Shown here one piece after another: positions 1 through 5,384 of a stretch of DNA of 13,181 nt; position 1 is the first letter of the stretch; each line of letters begins with the position of its first letter. The DNA is taken from contig ONWI01000122.1 in assembly GCA_900321515.1 (NCBI GenBank), positions 1 through 13,181 on the forward strand. The letters are read 5' to 3'. The stretch comes from an uncultured Eubacteriales bacterium (GTDB lineage Bacteria; Bacillota; Clostridia; Oscillospirales; Acutalibacteraceae). Both the position numbers and the translations under genes were made by a program. The notes beneath the pieces are model-generated. The model worked only from the letters and a program-made list of their open reading frames with translations. It had not been told where the DNA came from and did not search any database.

Positions 1-149
1 CGCAGCGCCGAATTAGCGAGCGTATGCGAGCGTGGGAGTCCAGGGGGTCTGGACCTCCTGGCGGGTCAAGGGCAGAGCCCTTGCGGGGTAGTTTTTCCGC
101 TTTTCAGGCGGAAAAACAGGGGCAGAGCCCATCGCTGCAACGCGCTGCG
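1..149. repeat. Cluster of GC-rich palindromes (intergenic repeat element)
   Basis: This non-coding stretch is built of short perfect inverted repeats. They are GTCCAG/CTGGAC at 38-43 and 49-54, CAAGGGC/GCCCTTG at 67-73 and 77-83, a 10-bp stem GTTTTTCCGC/GCGGAAAAAC at 91-100 and 108-117, and GGGC/GCCC at 120-123 and 127-130. The 11-mer GGGCAGAGCCC occurs twice (70-80 and 120-130), and GCGAGCGT occurs twice in tandem (16-23 and 26-33). The outermost 8 bases, CGCAGCGC (1-8), are the reverse complement of GCGCTGCG (142-149), so the block could be bounded by terminal inverted repeats, although its left end may lie outside the window. From memory, similar GGGCAGAGCCC-type intergenic repeats are frequent in Oscillospirales genomes. 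Whether this is a MITE, a REP-like element or an RNA cannot be decided here. Confidence 0.6.
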
Positions 150-293
150 ACGCAAATCAGGTTTAGGCGTCACCGATAAAATACCTTATCCAAATTTCCC
201 TGACCACGATTTACGTCCATTTTTGTGAGTTTTAAACATGTGCAACTATAATTGAGTCCAAAATTGATTTTCGTGTGCCCCGAAAATACCGGC
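150..293. other. Gene-free AT-richer spacer
   Basis: I see no open reading frame, RNA gene or convincing signal between the palindromic block and the promoter of the next gene. The only structure is a trivial 5-bp inverted repeat (GATAA/TTATC) near 175-190. Confidence 0.5.
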
Positions 294-322
294 TTGAAAT
301 AAGTCTGTGAATGTGATAGAAT
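294..322 (+). promoter_or_regulatory. Sigma-A type promoter of the 192-aa gene
   Basis: TTGAAA (294-299) and TAGAAT (317-322) are separated by exactly 17 bases. A TGA triplet at 314-316 gives an extended -10 (TGnTAGAAT). Both hexamers match the consensus in five of six positions. The predicted start is about 30 nt before the ATG at 357, which is preceded by GGAGAG (345-350) at 6-nt spacing. Confidence 0.75.
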
Positions 323-356
323 TATATTGTAATCATATATTATTGGAGAGAGTTAT

Positions 357-935
357 ATGATAAAGCTGATTGATTTGTTCCACATTGAGATGGCAGGAGA
401 ACCTGCCGCTGCGCAAGAACCGATGAAACCAGACGAAGCGCTGAAAGCTGCCTTCGGGATACTCACACGCCAAGACCAATCAGTTGCCTCGGAGATTGAC
501 GAATGCATTGCCGACACAAACGGATTCTACGCCTCAAGGCAGGATATTCTGGATCGAAGAAACATGAAATATTCACCCGAAGCGGAGCCGTGGCTGTGTG
601 TGATTGCCACAGTTGAGGCAGCCGCCGGAAGAGGCTTCCTGCGTGAACTCAACGCCGATTGCACAGCCGGAGAATTTGCAATCGCTCTGAAAGCTGTCCT
701 TAAAGCCGCTGAAATAGATTTCTCCCCCGACAGACTGACATTTGACACGCAAAAAAGCCTCGCCGCGTGGACGAGGCAATTCAACGAGTACGCCGGCCAG
801 TCCGGCATCACCCTTTATTTTGTCGATCTGTACAGCGAAAACAAAGTAATGGGAGCCGCCGGAATATCGGATTATGCCGAAGCCGCTGAGATCGCGGGAT
901 TCGCAGGAGTCAGGATTAACTGCCGACCCGAATGA
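357..935 (+). CDS. Unrecognised 192-aa soluble protein
   Basis: The start ATG has a clear GGAGAG site 6 nt upstream and a well-placed promoter, so the gene is probably expressed. I do not firmly recognise the family. No signal peptide or membrane segment is visible. The protein is acidic, Ala-rich and mixed alpha/beta, with a W79-containing helix (residues 76-95, EPWLCVIATVEAAAG) and a C-terminal half with alternating strand-like segments (ITLYFVDLY, residues 151-159) and an Ala-rich helix. The pattern of an early Trp, a central Trp (W138) and a late beta-strand pair loosely recalls DUF6630-type proteins, but that is a hunch and not a call. It is monocistronic. Its stop lies one base from the stop of a convergent microprotein gene, so the two transcripts must overlap unless they are tightly terminated. 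Confidence 0.7.
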   Translation: MIKLIDLFHIEMAGEPAAAQEPMKPDEALKAAFGILTRQDQSVASEIDECIADTNGFYASRQDILDRRNMKYSPEAEPWLCVIATVEAAAGRGFLRELNADCTAGEFAIALKAVLKAAEIDFSPDRLTFDTQKSLAAWTRQFNEYAGQSGITLYFVDLYSENKVMGAAGISDYAEAAEIAGFAGVRINCRPE

Positions 936-936
936 G

Positions 937-1053
937 TCAGCCGCTTCCGCGAGTACATTCGGCACAGTGTGTCACCTGCAAAAGACACATTGTGACCACA
1001 CCGACGCATCCTCCCACAATCAGACCTATCACAAAACAAGCTGCTCCGTTCAT
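937..1053 (-). CDS. DUF3789-type single-TM microprotein, 38 aa
   Basis: A short reading frame starts at ATG 1051-1053 and stops at TGA 937-939. It has an excellent GGAGGG site 6 nt upstream. The product begins MNGAACFVIGLIVGGCVGVV and continues TMCLLQ, a Gly-rich transmembrane helix (about residues 6-26) followed by a short Cys/Thr-containing tail. The pattern G-L-x-V-G-x-x-x-G-V-x-T-M-C-L-x-Q is what I know of DUF3789, a family of about 35-60-residue proteins common in Clostridia, often in or near mobile elements; its function is unknown. It lies downstream of the thioesterase terminator (1119-1177), so it would need its own promoter. A TTGACC near 1099-1104 is a weak -35 candidate. The support for a real gene is the combination of SD, length and family-like motif. 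Confidence 0.65.
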   Translation of the reverse strand: MNGAACFVIGLIVGGCVGVVTMCLLQVTHCAECTRGSG

Positions 1054-1118
1054 GCCATTCCCTCCGATTCTTTTGTATGAATATTCTTTCCGGTTTTCCG
1101 GTCAATATACATCATATG

Positions 1119-1177
1119 AAAAACACCCGCATCAGGTGATATGCCGTCATTCAAACGTCTATCTCCGCGATGCGGGT
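1119..1177 (-). terminator. Rho-independent terminator after the thioesterase operon
   Basis: Read on the - strand, ACCCGCATC (1169-1177) pairs perfectly with GATGCGGGT (1125-1133) and is followed at once by GTTTTT (1119-1124). The 9-bp GC-rich stem sits 6 nt after the thioesterase stop codon. The loop is unusually long (35 nt) and may be partly structured. Confidence 0.6.
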
Positions 1178-1183
1178 TATTGA

Positions 1184-1615
1184 TTAATCCTGATTATCCT
1201 TCATACCTTCAAATATCCTGTGAAGCTCCGGATATTCCTTTTTGAACGAAATGAGCTTCCCGGCGGAATTCATAAAACAGCTTGTTGTCTCACCCTCGGC
1301 GCAAAGCTCACCGGATGTTTCGTTGGTGATTCTGTAATTGAGAACCAGCTTAACGCCCGTATATTTCGCGACGCTTACTTCAACAGTGACTTCATCCTCA
1401 AATCTCACCATATGCCTGTACTGACATCTGACCTCATATATAGGCGAAACCAATCCGGCTGCTTCCAGATCACTGTAGCGTATACCCAGCTGACGCAGGA
1501 AGTCCATGCGGGCTTCCTCCATCCAGCGTATGTAATTGGAATGGTGAATTATTCCCATGCGGTCAGTTTCATAATACTGCGCTGTCCTGCGATAAGGTAT
1601 TAATTTGCCTTTCAT
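1184..1615 (-). CDS. Acyl-CoA thioesterase, 4HBT/YbgC-like hotdog fold
   Basis: This 143-aa protein has the size and motif of hotdog-fold 4-hydroxybenzoyl-CoA thioesterase relatives (YbgC/FadM type), which hydrolyse acyl-CoA thioesters in the cytoplasm. The active-site segment is Y14-Y-E-T-D18-R-M-G-I-I-H24-H-S-N-Y28, with D18 as the expected catalytic carboxylate. A typical second half follows (YRHMVRFEDEVTVEV, about residues 66-80). The substrate cannot be told from sequence; short or medium acyl-CoA, or phenylacetyl-like aromatic acyl-CoA, are usual for the family. The start ATG overlaps the stop of the upstream membrane-protein gene by ATGA (1612-1615), so translation is probably coupled. 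It is the last gene before a terminator. The family call is secure; the physiological role is not. Confidence 0.9.
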   Translation of the reverse strand: MKGKLIPYRRTAQYYETDRMGIIHHSNYIRWMEEARMDFLRQLGIRYSDLEAAGLVSPIYEVRCQYRHMVRFEDEVTVEVSVAKYTGVKLVLNYRITNETSGELCAEGETTSCFMNSAGKLISFKKEYPELHRIFEGMKDNQD

Positions 1616-2463
1616 TTGTCCTCTTCACGTCTTTCGGGCTGCGACATCGTAACTCCAGGAGCAGTCTCAAACTTGAAAACTATTTCGTGGCGCTGCTCCA
1701 ACGGCTCCCAAAGTCCCTGATTACGTCTTATCACGGGGTTGCCGTTGCTGTCGTAGAGTATTTCCCCGTCCGGAGAAGAGGAAGTTTTGCGGACGCGGCG
1801 GCGCATCAATACAGGCTCGCCGTATTCGTTGTAAAGCACTTCTTCGTTGGGCTGTACGACAGATTCGTACTTTGGAACGACGGTCATCTGGGGATCGGGC
1901 ATCCTTTGCTGCTCAGGAGCAACAATCCTCGGCTGTACCGGAGCGGAAACCGGCTGCTGTACCGGAGCCGGTTGCTGCTGAACAGGCATTCTGGGCTGCG
2001 GCGTTCCGAAGTTCTGAGCCGCGGGCATCCCCGGCTGGGCAGGCATAGGCGGCACCGCCTGTCTTTGTGCCGCCGCGGCTCTCGCAGACTGCGCGCCTTC
2101 GCTGCGACCCTGCTGAAGGGCGGCAGCCACAGCCTTTTCGCGTTCGCGCTCCGCAGCTTCGCGTATATTCTGCATTTCCTCCATACGCTCGGCATCGGCA
2201 GCCCTTCTCTCCGACTCCTTGCGCCGGTTGGTAAGAATGTACTCGGCAAATCTTATACAAGCGGTATTGTATTTGCTCTTGGAGTATATGTTGTTAATGA
2301 ACATTACGAAAAAAGCAGCAAGAGAGACTATCTGGCTGACAGAGACCACAAGCTCGTCAAACTGAAAATACTTCGCCGCGGAGACTCCCACCAAGGCGGC
2401 AATTCCGATCAAAAAGAAAATTATTGTCAATAGATAGGACGATCTTTTAAAGTCATTATTCAT
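1612..2463 (-). CDS. Two-TM membrane protein with coiled coil and Pro/Gln-rich tail
   Basis: I do not recognise a named family for this 283-aa protein. Two hydrophobic helices (about residues 10-30 and 38-58) form an N-terminal hairpin in the membrane. A charged Arg/Glu-rich helix likely to form a coiled coil follows (about 75-118), then an Ala-rich stretch and a low-complexity Pro/Gln/Met/Val linker (about 133-195). The C-terminal part contains two copies of a short motif, EEVLYNEYGEPVLMRRR (207-223) and GEILYDSNGNPVIRRN (233-248), and a strand-like ending. With both termini probably cytoplasmic, it looks like a membrane-tethered scaffold or adaptor. It has its own promoter (2519-2547) and a GGAG site 11 nt from the ATG, and shares an ATGA overlap with the thioesterase. 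The antisense frame across this gene is a composition artefact. Confidence 0.75.
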   Translation of the reverse strand: MNNDFKRSSYLLTIIFFLIGIAALVGVSAAKYFQFDELVVSVSQIVSLAAFFVMFINNIYSKSKYNTACIRFAEYILTNRRKESERRAADAERMEEMQNIREAAEREREKAVAAALQQGRSEGAQSARAAAAQRQAVPPMPAQPGMPAAQNFGTPQPRMPVQQQPAPVQQPVSAPVQPRIVAPEQQRMPDPQMTVVPKYESVVQPNEEVLYNEYGEPVLMRRRVRKTSSSPDGEILYDSNGNPVIRRNQGLWEPLEQRHEIVFKFETAPGVTMSQPERREEDK

Positions 2464-2518
2464 AAAAAATAAAGCTCCTCTCTGCCGTTACAAGTTAATG
2501 TACATGCTTTATTCTGTT

Positions 2519-2547
2519 ATTATACAACACTTTTCACGAATTGTACA
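2519..2547 (-). promoter_or_regulatory. Promoter of the membrane protein-thioesterase pair
   Basis: On the - strand TGTACA (2542-2547) and a perfect TATAAT (2519-2524) are separated by 17 bases. The box lies in the 107-nt gap between the rsmA stop and the ATG at 2463, so the last two genes can be transcribed independently of rsmA. Confidence 0.7.
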
Positions 2548-2570
2548 GACCCTTTATCAAATAATCATAA

Positions 2571-3431
2571 TTATTTCTTTCCGATTTTTTTAGAAAGCAC
2601 GGCAAGCTTTTGCATGTCGAGCGATTCTATCCGGGCATTCGGAGCGATATCCGCCGCAGCCAAAGCCTGTGCCGCATCCTCCTTGGACAAAAATCCGCCC
2701 GATGTAAGTGAATTGGCAAGCGTTTTGCGCCGCTGCGAGAATCCGGCCTTAACCATTGCAAAGAAAGTTTTTTCGTCCCCCACGTCGTATTTTGGCTCCT
2801 TAAGAATATCCATGCGTATAACTGCCGAAGTCACTTTAGGCGGAGGCATAAAACTGCCCGGACTCACCCGGAAGAGCATATGAGGCTCCGAATAATAATT
2901 GATGGCAACGGTAAGCGCGCCGCTTTCCCTGCTGCCGACAGGTGCGCATATACGGTCGGCGGCTTCCTTCTGCACCATCACTGTAACAGAGGTTATCGGC
3001 AGCCGGCTTTCCAGCAGAGCCATGATTATCGGTGACGTTATGTAATAGGGAAGATTTGCGCAGACAGCAACGCTTTCACAGTCGTAAAAATTCTCACTTA
3101 TTATTTCCGCAAGGTCGAGCTTCAGCGCGTCGCCATGTATTACCTTTACGTTGGAATACTCTCCAAGCGTTTCATCAAGGACGGGAATAAGCCTGTCGTC
3201 AAGCTCTACGGCAACTACTCTTTTGGCCCGTCGGGCAAGTTCCGCTGTGAGCACTCCTATTCCAGGTCCGATTTCAAGCACGCCGGAGCGTTCATTCGCT
3301 CCTCCCATTTCAGCCATTCTCGGGCAGACCGAAGGGTTCACCAGAAAATTCTGCCCCAGTCCCTTTGAAAACGAAAAACCGTGGCGCTGCATTATGTCCT
3401 TTATGGTACCTATGTCTGACAATGATGACAT
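2571..3431 (-). CDS. rsmA: 16S rRNA (adenine1518-N6/adenine1519-N6)-dimethyltransferase RsmA/KsgA
   Basis: RsmA dimethylates two adjacent adenines in the 3' terminal hairpin of 16S rRNA using S-adenosylmethionine, a late step in 30S assembly; its loss gives kasugamycin resistance. The 286-aa product has every family hallmark: LGQNFL (25-30), SAM-binding motif I VLEIGPGIGVL (51-61), an acidic end of strand 2 (E77), NLPYYITSP with catalytic N126-L-P-Y129, a PPPKVTSAV segment (196-204) and the C-terminal GFSQRRKTLANSL block (230-242). ATG 3431 is chosen. A TTG at 3440 is in frame but only 3 nt from the GGAGG site, and the ATG start matches the usual N-terminus. It follows the TM-macro gene after a gap of about 30 nt, so it is probably co-transcribed. 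Confidence 0.97.
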   Translation of the reverse strand: MSSLSDIGTIKDIMQRHGFSFSKGLGQNFLVNPSVCPRMAEMGGANERSGVLEIGPGIGVLTAELARRAKRVVAVELDDRLIPVLDETLGEYSNVKVIHGDALKLDLAEIISENFYDCESVAVCANLPYYITSPIIMALLESRLPITSVTVMVQKEAADRICAPVGSRESGALTVAINYYSEPHMLFRVSPGSFMPPPKVTSAVIRMDILKEPKYDVGDEKTFFAMVKAGFSQRRKTLANSLTSGGFLSKEDAAQALAAADIAPNARIESLDMQKLAVLSKKIGKK

Positions 3432-3461
3432 TTTTTCCAAATACCTCCGTTGAAAAGAGAC

Positions 3462-4445
3462 TCAGTTTATATTGAAATCGCTGTCCGGGAACCGGCAGAG
3501 ATAATCGGCATAACAGCGCAATTCTTCGAGATTGATCTTGTTGTCGAGATAATCCTGCGGATATACGCTGAGCACCAGCTTCCTTATGCCGAGTCTCGCG
3601 GCATTGTCGGCAAACGTGCGCAGAATGTACCGCGCGACGGTCTGCTGCGGTTTGTCGGTGATACCGGCGCTGCCTGTGCCGAGTATCGGCACTACAAGGG
3701 TCTGCTCGCGTATGCGGCATTTGGCTATCTGTTCCCACATATCGTCTATGCTCTTCATGAGGTGTTGTCCGTCGGTCTTGGGCTTGTCCGGCTCAAGCAT
3801 TTCGGCAACCGCAAGCAGTATTACATTTCGAGGTTTGCCATCCACGGGAAAGCTGACGGGCACCATCGTGCCGTATTCGTAAATATCATAAAGTTTTCCG
3901 GCAAGCTCCTTCTGTCCGGGGAGCCTGCGAGCCTGACATTCCGGACGCATGAGCGCCTCCGCAACCGTCTGTTCAAAAAGGACGTCATTGCTCCCGGCTG
4001 AGATACTCTCCTCTTTCGGCAGCAGAATGCGTTCTGTCATCTGGGTCTGTATGCTTCTGCCCCCAATGACTTCCTTTCTGCCCGAAAAGGTTGTATTGCA
4101 GGGAATTACGATCTCGCCCCTGTTGGAGAAAATATCAGACATGGATATCTCTATCTTAACGTCCGTGCCGACGATATTCATGCAGTAATGGGCAAATGAG
4201 CTTTGACGAAGCAGCGCAATGATCACTCCCGCGCCGAGATACACAAATACATTGGTAAACAGCGATTTCAGGCTGATACCGCCGAGAGAGACACTTTCGC
4301 ACCATTGTGCCACAGAACCGTCCTCAAGGAATATATTCGCAGCCTCAAACACTGCGAGAGCCGAGCCAAGATAAATGACCATACGCTTAAAAAGTGCCTT
4401 TCTTCCGGCAGTGAAATTTTTAAAGAATACTTTTATATTGCTCAT
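3462..4445 (-). CDS. Two-TM macro-domain protein, Thoeris ThsA (TM-macro)-like
   Basis: The 327-aa protein has two N-terminal hydrophobic helices (about residues 22-40 and 62-80) followed by a macro-fold domain. Visible macro features are DIFSNRGEIVIPCNTTF (104-120, the D-I ... V-I-x-x-N ligand loop), the SIQTQMTERIL helix (131-141) and the phosphate-binding loop PILGTGSAGI (253-262). The order and spacing match the domain I know as ThsA macro/DUF6430. In type II Thoeris antiphage systems, a TM-macro ThsA binds the histidine-ADPR made by a TIR protein (ThsB) and attacks the membrane. No TIR gene is in this window, so this may be an orphan or may sense another ADP-ribose-like nucleotide. ATG 4445 is preferred, 10 nt after AGGAG; ATG 4454 is only 1 nt from it. 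The patatin-like gene is 35 nt upstream. The domain call is strong; the defence role is inference. Confidence 0.8.
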   Translation of the reverse strand: MSNIKVFFKNFTAGRKALFKRMVIYLGSALAVFEAANIFLEDGSVAQWCESVSLGGISLKSLFTNVFVYLGAGVIIALLRQSSFAHYCMNIVGTDVKIEISMSDIFSNRGEIVIPCNTTFSGRKEVIGGRSIQTQMTERILLPKEESISAGSNDVLFEQTVAEALMRPECQARRLPGQKELAGKLYDIYEYGTMVPVSFPVDGKPRNVILLAVAEMLEPDKPKTDGQHLMKSIDDMWEQIAKCRIREQTLVVPILGTGSAGITDKPQQTVARYILRTFADNAARLGIRKLVLSVYPQDYLDNKINLEELRCYADYLCRFPDSDFNIN

Positions 4446-4480
4446 TTTCAGCATACTCCTTTGAAAATAAGATTTAGCTG

Positions 4481-5383
4481 CTATTCCGACAAATAATTCA
4501 TTATATCATCAATATGCGCCAGACAGTCATTGTATCCGAGCCAATACAAATCACCCAGCTTCTCCAGATCCGGCTCCACCCTGCCCACATTCACGGGTCT
4601 GGACGGTGCAAAGCGGAGCAGTCTGCCGCGTCTGTGCAGAATTTCCACCTCATCGCACTGCCTGTTATAACGGCGGTCGCTCTGTATGAGCTTTACTGCC
4701 AGCAAAGGGTAATGACCGTAAATCCGAAGCGCCGGCGAGACGCGCGTTTCCTCCTTTCGGAATGACGTATCGCGCGTGCGTATGACTATTATCTTTTTGT
4801 ATCCCTGTTTTATTGCCCAGCGGTAGGGTATAGCGCAGGAGCATCCCCCGTCAAGGTAAGGCGTACCTCTTATCCTGAGCATAGGGGAAATAAACGGCAT
4901 CGTCGCCGATGCTCTCACACCGTCCATCAGATACTCTCCGCACCTGCCCTTTTCAAAGCATGTCGGTTTTCCGTTAAGGCAATTTGTCGCAACCGCCACG
5001 AAACGCTGCGCGGGTCTGTTTAAGCGTTCCATGTCGAGCGGTTCAAGTATTCCCCGATCTTCCGTCAGAAAGCCTACATCAAGTATGCTGTGACTGTGTA
5101 TAAGTGCCTTGACGCCGACATAACGGCTGTCGTGGCGGTATCTCAGATTAACGCGCGCAGAACGGCCTATCTGTCCCGAAACATAATTCAACCCGCTGAG
5201 CGCACCAGCGGAAACGCCTATTACGCAGCTCATATTGATGTCATTCTGCATCATTGCGTCAAGAAAGCCTTGGGTATACAAGCCGCGGAACGCGCCGCCC
5301 TCCAGTACAAGGCAGCCCTCGAAAAGCGCTTCCGATGCCTGACCGGAAGGTATCTGATCCATTTTGGAATATGTCTGTGTCAT
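4481..5383 (-). CDS. Patatin-like phospholipase (YjjU/RssA type)
   Basis: This 300-aa protein is a Ser/Asp-dyad lipid acyl hydrolase of the patatin family. It shows the oxyanion-hole motif G29-G-A-F-R-G34, the nucleophile elbow G56-V-S58-A-G60 and the catalytic Asp motif Y-L-D178-G-G180. Family members cleave acyl chains from phospholipids or related esters, usually as cytoplasmic or peripheral membrane proteins; no signal peptide or TM helix is present. The length and the C-terminal region, with DRRYNRQCDEV and a PSRPVNVGRVE segment (260-270), fit the bacterial YjjU-like subfamily, whose substrate is poorly known. The ATG is one base from the glgB stop, with AAGGAAGA about 9 nt upstream inside the glgB end, so translation is likely coupled. 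The adjacent TM-macro protein raises the possibility of a membrane-directed pair, but patatins of this type are mostly housekeeping. Confidence 0.92.
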   Translation of the reverse strand: MTQTYSKMDQIPSGQASEALFEGCLVLEGGAFRGLYTQGFLDAMMQNDINMSCVIGVSAGALSGLNYVSGQIGRSARVNLRYRHDSRYVGVKALIHSHSILDVGFLTEDRGILEPLDMERLNRPAQRFVAVATNCLNGKPTCFEKGRCGEYLMDGVRASATMPFISPMLRIRGTPYLDGGCSCAIPYRWAIKQGYKKIIVIRTRDTSFRKEETRVSPALRIYGHYPLLAVKLIQSDRRYNRQCDEVEILHRRGRLLRFAPSRPVNVGRVEPDLEKLGDLYWLGYNDCLAHIDDIMNYLSE

Positions 5384-5384
5384 A

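Noticed and set aside
70..130. CRISPR-like repeat (two copies of GGGCAGAGCCC 50 nt apart)
   Set aside because: There are only two 11-nt palindromic copies, no regular spacers and no cas genes; this is better explained as an intergenic palindromic element.
1687..2433. A 248-aa open frame on the + strand opposite the Pro/Gln-rich membrane protein
   Set aside because: It is Arg/Leu-rich with no recognisable domain and lies fully antisense to a gene with promoter, SD and TM helices. The GC-rich low-complexity region explains the missing stops.
3432..3440. TTG start for rsmA adding three residues
   Set aside because: The TTG is only 3 nt from GGAGG, while ATG 3431 gives the normal N-terminus for the family. 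The TTG remains a minor possibility.
3450..4001. A 183-aa + strand frame opposite the TM-macro gene
   Set aside because: It mirrors the conserved macro-domain coding sequence and has no independent start signals.
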